Positions 7,361 to 16,794 of a DNA stretch of 64,000 nucleotides are shown here, in pieces (position 1 is the stretch's first letter; every line of letters starts with the position of its first letter). The notes beneath the pieces were generated by a model. The model saw only the letters and a program-made list of their open reading frames with translations. It was not told where the DNA came from and searched no databases. The DNA comes from Bacteroidota bacterium. Its GTDB lineage: Bacteria > Bacteroidota > Bacteroidia > UKL13-3. The stretch lies in assembly GCA_027491355.1 (NCBI GenBank), contig JAIXWI010000022.1:39673-103672 (forward strand), given 5' to 3'. A program made the position numbers and the translations under genes.

Positions 7361-10300
7361 ATGATTCGACATTTATTTGCACTTTGTATCTGCATTTTTA
7401 CATGCTTTTGTACAAACTTTGTTTATGCACAAAGACCCAATAGTTTTTCTGTGAACCCAGGGGTTTTTCCTGAAGAACTGGATAAATTTCTTCAGAGTAC
7501 AGGGAGGAGTGACATTCAAAACATTGCGGATGATTTCAATGCAAATTACATGCAAGGTAAATTCAGTACTGCTCAGAAAAATCAAATCATTAAACTGAGC
7601 AATGAAATGCTGCAGAGTAACTGTCAAATAGCTCATGAATTTGAATTTTACTTGCAAACTATCAATGCGCTAGTTCAAGCTAATTTACTGGTAAAATTTG
7701 ATGCATGGCATAAAACATTGTCTGCATCTCTTAAAAAATCAAAAGATGATTTCGAGCAATTTTTATTGGTTTCTAAAAACATATTTGTAGAGCAAAAAAT
7801 ATTACAATTAGGTGGGTATAATTGGGTCAGTAGTTCTTCAGATGTTGAATTGCTAACAGATGGGGAGCCTCATTTCTACTTCAAAAATTTAAACCTTTAT
7901 TGTTTTACCCCTGGTGACACTGTAGAAATTTATCAAACCAGTGGTAAATTTTATCCAGCCAAGAAGCTATGGATAGGTAAAGGTGGACGAATAGATTGGT
8001 CGAGGGTTGGTTTGGATACCACAAAAGTTTTTGCTGTAATTAAAAAATACCAAATTCTATTGAATGACGGTTTAATTGTGGCTGATTCAAGTTTATTAAC
8101 CAATAAGTTTCTACAAGACAAACCTTTGTTAGGTAAAGTCATAGAAAAACCTTTGGGTAAATCACAAGGAGATAAGTCTATTTATCCTCAATTTGAAGGC
8201 TATTTCAATGAATTTACTGGTGTCAATTACGGTAAAGGTAAATTCAAAGGTGGCTTTGGGATGCGTGGAGCAATGGTTATTGGAAAAGGAAATGATACGC
8301 GCAAAGCAGAACTATGGTTCTCCTACAAAAACAAACCCTTTTTAAGGGTTCAATCCCCAGATTTTTTTGTAAAAGAAAATAAAATATCGGTTGAAAAGGC
8401 AGAGGTGACATTGTTTTTAGGCAATGACTCAATTTATCACCCACAGTTGAGTTTCAACTATTTAATGGACAAAGATAAAATTTCGTTTTACAGAGACAGT
8501 AAAATTGGAATCTCTGCTGCTCCGTTTATAGACTCCTATCATAACATTGAGTTTTGGGTAGATGAGATAAAGTGGGATGTAAACAGTCCGAAAATAGACA
8601 TAGACAATATATCTGGAGATGTGCCTGCAATGTTCCAATCGCTGAATTTTTTTAGAGATGTTCAATATGAAAAAATTGGGGGTATGTTGAATTACAACCC
8701 ACTGCAGCGTATCAAACAATTTACTGAGGAGTTCAATACCAATTCGTTCAGTTTAGAATTTTATGCGAGTAAATTCAAAAGCAATGTCAGTGAATTGCGC
8801 ATTCAAATGATTGATTTAAATGACAAAGGATTTATCAAGTTTGATGGGCCTAAAAACATGGTTTATGTTAAGCGTAAACTCATTGATTTTGTAAACGCAC
8901 ACAATGGAAGAACCGACTATGATGCAATTGCATTCAAGTCAATTATAAGTTCCATACCTAATGGTTATATCAGCCTTGAGAACAATGATTTGGTTGTACA
9001 AGGGGTTCCTAAATTCAACTTCAGCGATTCTCAAAATGTTTACATCATTCCAAAAGAACAAATCATAACAGTTAAAAAAGACAGGGGTATGAGCTTTTCT
9101 GGCAAACTCAGAGCTGGTAAAGCTGATTTTTATGGAAATAACTTTGTATTCGATTATGCCCCTTTTAAAATCAGACTCAACAATATTGATTCTTTGAAAT
9201 TTTTATTCGAAGATGATTCATTGGGTAAACTGGTTCATGTTAGAAGTGTTTTACAAAACATATATGGAACACTTGAAATTGACCATCCATACAATAAATC
9301 AGGAAGAAGACATATTGCCAAATATCCAATTTTTACCTCTGAAGTTGGTTCCAAAGTATTTTATGATTACCCGAGCACTCAAAAGGGTGTTTACGACAGG
9401 AATAGGTTTTATTTTGCCGTAGACCCTTTTGTATTGGACAGTTTGAGTGACTTAAACTTATACTCTTTAGCACTCCAAGGCACCTTTGTATCTGGAGGCA
9501 TATTACCTGATATGCGCCATGAAATATATTTGCAAAAAGACCAATCACTCGGGTTCTATATACCTATTGATTCCAGTTATAAATACAGTTTGTATGGAGG
9601 AAAAGGAACGGCCATTCAAGATTTGAGCTTGAGTAATGATGGTTTAATTGGATCAGGAATGATCAGTTACTTAGCATCTAGAAGTTACTCGAAGAGATTT
9701 GTGTACTTGTTAGATTCTATGAACTCCAGTTCTTACTTTTTTGAAAACGACAGAACTTCTTTGTTTCCGACTATCATCAGGTCTCCGGACGTATACAACC
9801 ATTGGATTCCATACCAAGATACCATGTTTATTAGCAATGATGGTGACCCCCTAAAAATTGCATATGATGGTGCAAAATTATATGGTACAATTATTTTGAC
9901 TCCTCATGCCATGAATGCCAAAGGCAGGATGGAAATTGAAGGTGGTGAATTGATTGCTGATATTTTTGAATTGAAACCTGTAGAAGTACTTTCTAACGAA
10001 GCCATATTCAGACAGCGAAATCCGAGAGATACCACTCAGATAGCATTTGTTACAACACCAGTTAAAGCCTATGTAAACTTAGACCTAAAATTTGCAGAAT
10101 TCACTTACAGAAATTTCCCTGCAATCAACAACACATTCTACTTAAATCAATACAAAGGTTCTTTTGAGAAACTACATTGGGAGATGATCCCAAAAACACT
10201 CACATTCACTGGACCAATAAATGCCAATAGCATTCGTAACGGTAGTTATTTAATTTCAACTAGAGCAAGTCAGGATTCCTTAATTTTTTCATGTGCCACC

Positions 10301-11749
10301 AATTTCATGACACTTGAAGATTATACGATGACCTGTAGAGGCATTCCTCATATTTTAATTGCGGATTCAAAAGTAGTTCCAGATAGTGGCAAAGCTGTAA
10401 TTAGAGAACAAGCGGAAATGGACATGCTCTTAAATGCTAAAATAACTGCAGATACCATTACCCAATACCACAAAATAGATAAAGTAACCATTAAAATTAA
10501 TGGAAAACTAGATTGTAGAGGCGCAGGCAATTACTCTTATTTTGATAAGAATAAAAAAGAACAGAAGTTTTACCTGGATCAGATTTATGTAGCTGAAAGA
10601 CGTTACTTAGAGGGAAAAACTTTGATTCCAGATTCTATTAATTTTATGGTAGGACCTAAAATTGGATTCAGAGGAAATGCTATTTTAAAAAGTTTTAACA
10701 AGAACCTTGAATACAATGGTTTTTTCAAAGCTATTCACCAAATGCCTTTACCAAGAACTGACTGGTTCAGAGCAGCATCTGTTATCAATCCAGATTCAAT
10801 TTACATTCCACTTACACCCCCAATAACAAATTTAAACAGACAAACCCTGTCAACAGGTTTTTTTGTTTCAAATGACTCCACACACGTTTACAGCAGTTTC
10901 TTTTCTAGAAAAAGAAATACCACAGACCAAGAATTGTTAAAATGTGAGGGTACATTTACTTATTTTGAGCAATTAGATGAATTCAGAATTGGGAGTCTAG
11001 GAAAAATTTATGGGCTTGAAAAAAGAGGCAATTTCTTTGCTATGAGCGAACAAAAACAAATTGCATACGGTGATGGCAAATTTAATTTTGGAATGGAAAC
11101 CCAAGGCTTCTCCCTTAAAGCAGGCGGTTATGCAAGTTTAAATTTAGCGGATACCACATTTGCTATGAAATTGAGCATGGTCATTGACATGCTCTTACCT
11201 CAACAAGCAATTAAACTAATGTCCGATTCACTCGTTGAACAAACTGCAGGTGATGCAAGCAACTATTTTGACAACAGAGTGCTCAAATACAGCATTCCAA
11301 ATTTGGTAGAAGAAAAAACATTCAAAAAATTAGATGACAACCTGGAAGATGAATTATCTGGTAAAAACTTAGAAGAGCTGCATAAAACATTTTTTATAAC
11401 TGATTTGCCTTTGACATGGGAAACAAGTAAAAGAGCCTTTGTTAACAATGGAGAAATTGGCCTCAAGAGCATAGATAAATTTCCTATTGAAAGACGCATC
11501 AAAGCGCGTTTCGAACTAGTAAAGAAAAGAGGTGGTGACGAGTTAACCTTTTATATACAACCACCACAAGGCAGTTGGTACTACTTTAAATACCAAAGAG
11601 GACTGATGACTGTTCTCAGCTCTGATATATTGTTTAACGATGTCATCAAAAACAATGTTGATAAAATTTCAAAGGAGAAAGAAGATTACAAGCTTAAACT
11701 TGGAAACATTTCTGATAGAAACAAATACGTTAGAGGATTAAAAAAATAA
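7361..11749 (+). CDS. Large secreted protein of unknown function (1462 aa)
   Basis: I do not recognise a named family. The product has a clear Sec signal peptide (MIRHLFALCICIFTCFCTNFVYA, cleavage before QRPN). No transmembrane helix is evident afterwards. The body is rich in beta-strand-like alternation with Asp/Asn turns, and segments such as GAKLYGTIILTPHAMNAKGR loosely recall AsmA/TamB-like repeats (weak inference). There is no C-terminal T9SS-type sorting domain that I can see; the end is lysine-rich and charged (NNVDKISKEKEDYKLKLG). It sits between tpiA and plsY, and its stop shares a base with the plsY ATG, so it may be translationally coupled. Periplasmic or outer-membrane-associated location is inferred. 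Confidence 0.7.
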   Translation: MIRHLFALCICIFTCFCTNFVYAQRPNSFSVNPGVFPEELDKFLQSTGRSDIQNIADDFNANYMQGKFSTAQKNQIIKLSNEMLQSNCQIAHEFEFYLQTINALVQANLLVKFDAWHKTLSASLKKSKDDFEQFLLVSKNIFVEQKILQLGGYNWVSSSSDVELLTDGEPHFYFKNLNLYCFTPGDTVEIYQTSGKFYPAKKLWIGKGGRIDWSRVGLDTTKVFAVIKKYQILLNDGLIVADSSLLTNKFLQDKPLLGKVIEKPLGKSQGDKSIYPQFEGYFNEFTGVNYGKGKFKGGFGMRGAMVIGKGNDTRKAELWFSYKNKPFLRVQSPDFFVKENKISVEKAEVTLFLGNDSIYHPQLSFNYLMDKDKISFYRDSKIGISAAPFIDSYHNIEFWVDEIKWDVNSPKIDIDNISGDVPAMFQSLNFFRDVQYEKIGGMLNYNPLQRIKQFTEEFNTNSFSLEFYASKFKSNVSELRIQMIDLNDKGFIKFDGPKNMVYVKRKLIDFVNAHNGRTDYDAIAFKSIISSIPNGYISLENNDLVVQGVPKFNFSDSQNVYIIPKEQIITVKKDRGMSFSGKLRAGKADFYGNNFVFDYAPFKIRLNNIDSLKFLFEDDSLGKLVHVRSVLQNIYGTLEIDHPYNKSGRRHIAKYPIFTSEVGSKVFYDYPSTQKGVYDRNRFYFAVDPFVLDSLSDLNLYSLALQGTFVSGGILPDMRHEIYLQKDQSLGFYIPIDSSYKYSLYGGKGTAIQDLSLSNDGLIGSGMISYLASRSYSKRFVYLLDSMNSSSYFFENDRTSLFPTIIRSPDVYNHWIPYQDTMFISNDGDPLKIAYDGAKLYGTIILTPHAMNAKGRMEIEGGELIADIFELKPVEVLSNEAIFRQRNPRDTTQIAFVTTPVKAYVNLDLKFAEFTYRNFPAINNTFYLNQYKGSFEKLHWEMIPKTLTFTGPINANSIRNGSYLISTRASQDSLIFSCATNFMTLEDYTMTCRGIPHILIADSKVVPDSGKAVIREQAEMDMLLNAKITADTITQYHKIDKVTIKINGKLDCRGAGNYSYFDKNKKEQKFYLDQIYVAERRYLEGKTLIPDSINFMVGPKIGFRGNAILKSFNKNLEYNGFFKAIHQMPLPRTDWFRAASVINPDSIYIPLTPPITNLNRQTLSTGFFVSNDSTHVYSSFFSRKRNTTDQELLKCEGTFTYFEQLDEFRIGSLGKIYGLEKRGNFFAMSEQKQIAYGDGKFNFGMETQGFSLKAGGYASLNLADTTFAMKLSMVIDMLLPQQAIKLMSDSLVEQTAGDASNYFDNRVLKYSIPNLVEEKTFKKLDDNLEDELSGKNLEELHKTFFITDLPLTWETSKRAFVNNGEIGLKSIDKFPIERRIKARFELVKKRGGDELTFYIQPPQGSWYYFKYQRGLMTVLSSDILFNDVIKNNVDKISKEKEDYKLKLGNISDRNKYVRGLKK

Positions 11750-12375
11750 TGCTTATGACCTACTTAATTATTGGCTGTATTGTTGCATACTTAATGGGTT
11801 CCATTCCGTTTTCTGTTTGGATAGGGAAAACTATTTATGGAATAGATGTTAGAGAACATGGTAGCGGAAATGCAGGAGCTACCAACACCCTAAGAGTGCT
11901 CGGAAAAAAAACCGGTTTTGCAGTGTTATTTTTGGATAGTCTAAAAGGTTATTTGGCAGCAAATGTTGCCATGGTATTGCCACTCGGTAACAATACTCCC
12001 CTATTAAATTTTCAAATGTTATTTGGCATGATGGCTGTTGTTGGTCATATATATCCTGTTTTTGCAAATTTTAAGGGAGGAAAAGGCATTGCAACATTGT
12101 TAGGCTTGGTCATTGCTTTGAGTTGGAAAGTATCATTAGTTTGTATGCTTACCTTTGTATTGATTGTTTGGTTAACTAAATACATATCTGTTGGCTCTAT
12201 GCTAACTTGTATTTTAAGCCCTTTGTATGTGTTTGTTATTCATGGAAACGAAATGCTTTTTATTTATTTTTGTGTAGGTATTGCAATCATGGTTATTTAC
12301 ACGCACAGAAGTAACCTCAAAAGGTTATCAAGTGGTACTGAAAATAAATTTACATTCAAGCCAAAAACAACTTAA
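11749..12375 (+). CDS. plsY: Glycerol-3-phosphate acyltransferase PlsY
   Basis: Transfers acyl groups from acyl-phosphate to glycerol-3-phosphate, the first step of phospholipid synthesis, in the inner membrane. The 208-residue polytopic protein has all three cytosolic motifs: GSIPFSVWIGK, REHGSGNAGATNTLRVLG and GHIYPVFANFKGGKGIAT. The ATG at 11749 overlaps the previous stop (TAATG); a second in-frame ATG at 11755 is an alternative start. Six bases separate it from clpS. Confidence 0.96.
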   Translation: MLMTYLIIGCIVAYLMGSIPFSVWIGKTIYGIDVREHGSGNAGATNTLRVLGKKTGFAVLFLDSLKGYLAANVAMVLPLGNNTPLLNFQMLFGMMAVVGHIYPVFANFKGGKGIATLLGLVIALSWKVSLVCMLTFVLIVWLTKYISVGSMLTCILSPLYVFVIHGNEMLFIYFCVGIAIMVIYTHRSNLKRLSSGTENKFTFKPKTT

Positions 12376-12381
12376 CTGAAA

Positions 12382-12684
12382 ATGACAACTTTGAATCCAA
12401 TATTTCTGAATGGCACCCAAGAGGAGTTGTTAACTGAAATTGAAGTCATAGACGAAATTTCAGACGAAACAAAAGTGATTTTATTGAATGATGACATCAA
12501 CACTTTTGATTGGGTTATTGAGTGTTTAGTAGAAATCTGCGAACACGATTATTTACAAGCAGAACAATGTGCTTTGCTTGTACATTACAAAGGGAAAGCA
12601 ACAGTTAAAACCGGAGAAAAAGAAAAAATGAAAGCAATTTGCCAAGCACTTTGCGATAGTCAATTATCTGCAATCATAGCGTAA
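12382..12684 (+). CDS. clpS: ATP-dependent Clp protease adaptor ClpS
   Basis: A 100-residue adaptor that delivers N-degron substrates to ClpAP/ClpCP. The ClpS core is clear: KVILLNDDINTFDWVIECL (the NDD acceptor loop), AEQCALLVHYKGKATV, and KMKAICQALCDSQLSAII. The first ~30 residues form the usual acidic flexible tail. It lies 1 base before the CoA-transferase gene. No clpA or clpC is in the window. Confidence 0.94.
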   Translation: MTTLNPIFLNGTQEELLTEIEVIDEISDETKVILLNDDINTFDWVIECLVEICEHDYLQAEQCALLVHYKGKATVKTGEKEKMKAICQALCDSQLSAIIA

Positions 12685-12685
12685 T

Positions 12686-13384
12686 ATGTTAAACAAAGTA
12701 GTAGCTAATGCCCAAGAGGCCATCAAAGATATTCAAAACAATGCTGTCATCCTTTTGGGGGGATTTGGCTTATGTGGAATTCCTGAAAATTGTATAGATG
12801 CATTGGTTGAAAGCGGTGTAAAAAATTTAACCTGTATTTCAAACAATGCTGGAGTAGATGATTTTGGAATTGGCTTGTTATTAAAGACAAGACAAGTAAA
12901 AAAAATGATTTCATCCTATGTAGGTGAAAATGCTGAATTTGAAAGGCAATTACTGAGTGGCGAATTAGAGGTAGAATTGATTCCACAAGGAACATTAGCT
13001 ACAAGGTGCATGGCTGCTGGTTACGGTATGCCTGCAATATACACTCCTGCTGGTGTAGGCACCGAAGTTGCAATTGGAAAAGAAACACGTGAATTCAATG
13101 GCAAAACCTATTTATTAGAGCATGCATTTGATGCAGACTATGCCATTGTAAAAGCATGGAAAGGAGACAAACATGGCAACTTGATATTCAGAGCAACCTC
13201 TAGAAATTTTAATCCACTCATGGCCATGGCTGGAAAAATTACCATTGCAGAAGTTGAAGAATTGGTTGAACCAGGAATGCTTGATCCAGATCAAATACAC
13301 ACTCCAGGTATCTATGTCAACAAAATATTCAAAGGTCAAGATTATCAAAAAAGAATAGAACAAGTGACTACTAGACAAAATTAA
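12686..13384 (+). CDS. scoA: 3-oxoacid CoA-transferase subunit A
   Basis: A 232-residue alpha subunit of a succinyl-CoA:acetoacetate-type CoA transferase. The glycine-rich motif GGFGLCGIPENCIDAL is near residue 24, and CISNNAGVDDFGIGLLL, ELIPQGTLATR, AGVGTEV and HTPGIYVNKIF follow the family pattern. The catalytic Glu belongs to subunit B, which is not adjacent and not in this window. It is the final gene of the run from 5362. The stop codon is inside a long palindrome. Confidence 0.92.
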   Translation: MLNKVVANAQEAIKDIQNNAVILLGGFGLCGIPENCIDALVESGVKNLTCISNNAGVDDFGIGLLLKTRQVKKMISSYVGENAEFERQLLSGELEVELIPQGTLATRCMAAGYGMPAIYTPAGVGTEVAIGKETREFNGKTYLLEHAFDADYAIVKAWKGDKHGNLIFRATSRNFNPLMAMAGKITIAEVEELVEPGMLDPDQIHTPGIYVNKIFKGQDYQKRIEQVTTRQN

Positions 13385-13412
13385 ACCTAGGTTTATAAAC
13401 CTAGGTTTAATT
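13379..13412. repeat. 34-bp perfect palindrome spanning the scoA stop codon
   Basis: The two 17-base arms are exact reverse complements with no spacer. The core unit AAACCTAGGTTTA is itself nearly palindromic and occurs twice. The scoA TAA (13382-13384) lies in the left arm. There is no following T-run, only TTGTCTG, so it could act as a bidirectional transcript-end or cruciform structure. Confidence 0.85.
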
Positions 13413-13780
13413 GTCTGTATGAACAGGATATTCAATATCTAAATCAGATCCTGGTGAAGGCAGTTCATTTTGAGAAATGCCATCTTAGTGACTCAAATTA
13501 TTTTACATGTTTCCTTTTAGCTCGAGTTAACTGCTATCAAAAGGTAAAACATTAACAAATCCCTCAAACCAAGTGGCATGAATTGTATGTCCGTATCTAT
13601 CATAATAACCAGAACTTCTTTTGAAAGCTTGCCCTCAGGAAGGTAAAAAACAATGTACTGCCTTTACTTTTAAAATTTCATTTTGAGAGGCTGTCAATCT
13701 GTAAAACCAATTCATTTAACATGACATCATTGGTATAGTGCGTACAAAATGAAATTGTTTTAAAAAAGCGTAAACAGTTT
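13409..13780 (-). pseudogene. Decayed coding remnant, family unknown
   Basis: Conceptual translation of the minus strand shows protein-like segments broken by frameshifts and stops. In order they are: TNDVMLNELVLQIDS; then, in another frame, SQNEILKVKAVHCFLPS and a stop; then AFKRSSGYYDRYGHTIHATW and FEGFVNVLPFDSS and a stop; then, after more stops, DGISQNELPSPGSDLDIEYP ending at TAA near 13407. No single open frame covers them. It fills the gap between scoA and the lipoprotein gene. I cannot name the parent family. Confidence 0.5.
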
Positions 13781-13837
13781 GAGTGATTAAAATTGAAAGA
13801 AATGCAGGTTTTTTTTACAACCATTCTTCACCCATTC

Positions 13838-14422
13838 TTAATTTACAAATAAAGGAAACTGCACTTCAATATCTGTACTGCCCGTCTGAACTCCTTTGGT
13901 TTTAGGTTCGGAACTTGTGTAATGCTTTAATACACATTTTAAATTACCTGAACCCATTACATCGGGTGTGGTAATTCTGAACTTTAAGCCTAACTCCATG
14001 GCTGGGTTTTGTGTATCAAAATCTAATACCTGCAACAATAAACTAGAAATGTTGCTAGTATAAACAAATCGATGAGAATTGGCATCCATACGTATGGCTT
14101 CGGTAACATTGTTTGCAGGAGTTTTGCTCTCATCTAAAACTTCTGTAAATACTTCATAAATTTTACCTTGTTTCAATAGCATAGAATCTACCATAATGGC
14201 AGTGCCTGGTCCACCAACTTGTTGCCAAACATAGCTTACCGTGTCGGAAGTACCTGTTTCTATTACATGTAATTTAACAGTTGTAATCAACTCATTTTCA
14301 TGGTCATGGTCATGATCATTGTGGTCATCATGCTTAGAACATGCTGTTATACCTAACATAAAAAGAAAGGCAAATAGCAAGGTAAAGAAACTTAATGTGT
14401 TGTTTTTAATAGTGTTTTTCAT
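13838..14422 (-). CDS. His-rich lipoprotein partner of the TonB-dependent receptor
   Basis: A 194-residue lipoprotein. A signal peptide ends in a lipobox at LGITAC (Cys28). It is followed at once by a metal-binding run, KHDDHNDHDHDHENE (residues 30-44), with six His. The remaining ~150 residues read like an Ig-type beta domain (ELITTVKLHV, GSTDIEVQFPLFVN). Similar EEELITTV-type lipoproteins occur next to TonB receptors in other Bacteroidota as I remember. It lies 6 bases after the receptor gene, in the same transcript. Likely role: surface or periplasmic capture of a divalent metal, zinc being my first guess. Confidence 0.7.
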   Translation of the reverse strand: MKNTIKNNTLSFFTLLFAFLFMLGITACSKHDDHNDHDHDHENELITTVKLHVIETGTSDTVSYVWQQVGGPGTAIMVDSMLLKQGKIYEVFTEVLDESKTPANNVTEAIRMDANSHRFVYTSNISSLLLQVLDFDTQNPAMELGLKFRITTPDVMGSGNLKCVLKHYTSSEPKTKGVQTGSTDIEVQFPLFVN

Positions 14423-14428
14423 AAAAAA

Positions 14429-16762
14429 TTATATTGGAATGTGTAATCGTAAAATAAAATTAACACCGGGTTCATCTGTAAAATATCTAAACCTGCTTAG
14501 ATAATCCCGGTAGTTTGTATTTAGCAGGTTGTTGATGGTCACATGTATATTCCAAGCTTTCCATTTTGGATGTACCAAATACGAAAAACCCATATTCAGT
14601 TGAAACAAGGCATAGGCTGCTGGCGGTTCTTTAAAATCTAATTGCGCTTTAAACCTGTGTTGCCTAGCTACCCATAAACTGCGCAACTCTGCATAGGGTT
14701 CAGCCATTTTTTTATAGCCATTAAATGCATAAGCCAAGCTGTGCTCCATACTGTTGGCAGGCATTAAAAATATAGCTTCTTGTTCCCTCAAATCTTGTCC
14801 GTATAGCTGGCTAAACCTACTCTCCCATTGCCACCCTAGCTCAGGCTTATATTTTAACGCAGCATCTACTCCCGCAATAAGCGCACTTGTTTGGGTAAAC
14901 ATAAAGGCAGGAAAAGCGCCGCGTATGGTTAGCATTGGAGCAGACAAGGGCCTTTTATAGGTATAGTTTTCAAACAGCTGCGCATACATGCTGCCTTCTA
15001 TTTGCCAATTGTTATAGCTCTTTTTTAGGTCCCACTCCAACATCCAAGCGCGTTCTGGAACCAAATTACTATCGCCTATTTCAAAACTAGCCAAGCCATA
15101 ATGCAAGCCAAAGCTATACAACTCATTTAAAGCAGGCGGTCGCCATGCACTTTGCAAGCTTATGGTATGCAGCCACTTTTGTTGGGTTTGTTTCGTGTAA
15201 GTTATTCCAACATTGAGTCCGTTAAAGTTTTTATCATACGAGAATGTGTTAGCAAATCTTCTAAAAATTGGCACATCCAATCTCCTATAATCGTACCTTA
15301 ATCCTATACTCAAACTACTGCTTTCATTGTAATATTTAAGCATGCTAAAGGCCGCTAGGTTTACCGAATTAAAAGTTGGAATAATCCACTGCAATCCGGC
15401 AGTAATATTATTCTGAAAGCTTTGATTCAAACCAGATTTTAGCATCCAATGTCCGCCCCACTTTTTCTCTATTACCTGCTCTAATTGCCTACTCAATATT
15501 TCCAAATCTAGTGCAGCTCTTCCTTGTAAGGCTTGGTTGTATACCCTATCTGCATCAAATTCTTGCCTATCGTTTACTTGCTGCGAGTAACTCAATCGCA
15601 AGTTAGTATTGGTGCTTAGTTGGCAACTAAATTCGCTCATAAAAAGCACATGCTTAACTTGTTGAAAGGGCCTGTTTATTTGGTAGGTAAAGGGCAAAAT
15701 AATCAAGGGGCTATTCGCTGCCAAGGCACGATTTAAATCGGAGCTGTTCCCTAAGTGAGCCGCTTGTAAAATGGCTTGTTTGGTTTGGTAAATACTAAGG
15801 GTATTTTCCCATTTCCATTTTTTTGAACCCACAAAACTTTGAAACATTCCTGCGTGTTCGGTAAAACCAGTATTGCTTAATATATAAGTTGGCGTTCTAG
15901 CATCTCCAGCCTTGCGGGTACTGGCTTGAATACGCCAGCCATATTGTATTTTTTTACCATACACAGATGCTAAGCGCAATGAAGCAGCACCTTGTCTGTT
16001 GTTACTTAATCCTTGTAAATACAAAGCGCCTTCTAAACCTTTTTCGCTGCGCCAAGGTTTTGGGTCAACGCGTATCACCCCGCCCATGGCTTCCGGACCA
16101 AATTCTACAGCAGCAGCGCCCTTGATTACTGAAACAGAGTGGGCAATAAATGGGTCTAATTCCGGACCATGATCGTCGCCCCATTGCTGACCTTCAATGC
16201 GCGAATTGCCTTGCATGGTTACAATTCTTTGTCCGCTTAAGCCCCTTATCACAGGTTTAGCAATACCTCCCGCCGAGTTCATGGCTTTAACTCCGTTGAT
16301 ATTTTTGAGCAATTCGGCCAAATTTTGTCCGCGTCTTTTGTCAATTTCAGTAGCAAGCAGTTGGTGTTGTTTTCTGCCACTAAAAAGCCCCTTATTGGCT
16401 TCGGCTTGAACCAAGCCCTCATGCAAATGAAAGGTCTCAGAGCACAGCTCGATAGTATAGCTTAACTGCTGTGGAATGCGTAAAAGCATATCACAGTGGT
16501 GGTAGCCCACGAAAGAAACATGCAATACATAATTGCCAACCAAAAGCTTAGGTAAAACTACAACACCTTGCTCATTACTAAGCCAGAGTTGCTTTTGTTT
16601 GTCCAAACTAACAGAAGCATAAGCCAAGGGCTCTTGACTAAGACTATCTATTATTTTTATGTGCAGTTCATACGCTTGTTGCGCCTTTACTTGCAAAAAG
16701 GAACCTAGGTTCAAACTGAAAAATAAAATGTAATAAATAGCCTTGAAACGAATTGGTTTCAA
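14429..16762 (-). CDS. TonB-dependent outer-membrane receptor, probably for metal uptake
   Basis: A 777-residue receptor with TTG start (no in-frame ATG upstream) and signal peptide ending VKAQ. Residues ~30-110 are a carboxypeptidase-regulatory-like beta sandwich (PLAYASVSLDKQKQLWLSNE, LHVSFVGYHHCDM). The plug follows (RRGQNLAELLKNINGVKAM, GGIAKPVIRGLSGQRIVTMQ, VSVIKGAAAVEFGPEAMGGV). The barrel ends with a terminal aromatic strand (YFTDEPGVNFILRLHIPI). The GQQWGDDHGPELDPF stretch in the plug recalls ZnuD-like zinc receptors (memory-based). Flanked by a His/Cys-rich protein and a His-rich lipoprotein, it probably imports a metal powered by ExbBD. Confidence 0.88.
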   Translation of the reverse strand: MKPIRFKAIYYILFFSLNLGSFLQVKAQQAYELHIKIIDSLSQEPLAYASVSLDKQKQLWLSNEQGVVVLPKLLVGNYVLHVSFVGYHHCDMLLRIPQQLSYTIELCSETFHLHEGLVQAEANKGLFSGRKQHQLLATEIDKRRGQNLAELLKNINGVKAMNSAGGIAKPVIRGLSGQRIVTMQGNSRIEGQQWGDDHGPELDPFIAHSVSVIKGAAAVEFGPEAMGGVIRVDPKPWRSEKGLEGALYLQGLSNNRQGAASLRLASVYGKKIQYGWRIQASTRKAGDARTPTYILSNTGFTEHAGMFQSFVGSKKWKWENTLSIYQTKQAILQAAHLGNSSDLNRALAANSPLIILPFTYQINRPFQQVKHVLFMSEFSCQLSTNTNLRLSYSQQVNDRQEFDADRVYNQALQGRAALDLEILSRQLEQVIEKKWGGHWMLKSGLNQSFQNNITAGLQWIIPTFNSVNLAAFSMLKYYNESSSLSIGLRYDYRRLDVPIFRRFANTFSYDKNFNGLNVGITYTKQTQQKWLHTISLQSAWRPPALNELYSFGLHYGLASFEIGDSNLVPERAWMLEWDLKKSYNNWQIEGSMYAQLFENYTYKRPLSAPMLTIRGAFPAFMFTQTSALIAGVDAALKYKPELGWQWESRFSQLYGQDLREQEAIFLMPANSMEHSLAYAFNGYKKMAEPYAELRSLWVARQHRFKAQLDFKEPPAAYALFQLNMGFSYLVHPKWKAWNIHVTINNLLNTNYRDYLSRFRYFTDEPGVNFILRLHIPI

Positions 16763-16794
16763 AACTGAATATTTAACTAAATGTGAATACTAAT

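Noticed and set aside
13379..13412. Standard rho-independent terminator for scoA
   Set aside because: The palindrome has no loop and no T-run after it; TTGTCTG follows. It may still stop transcription, but not by the usual signature.
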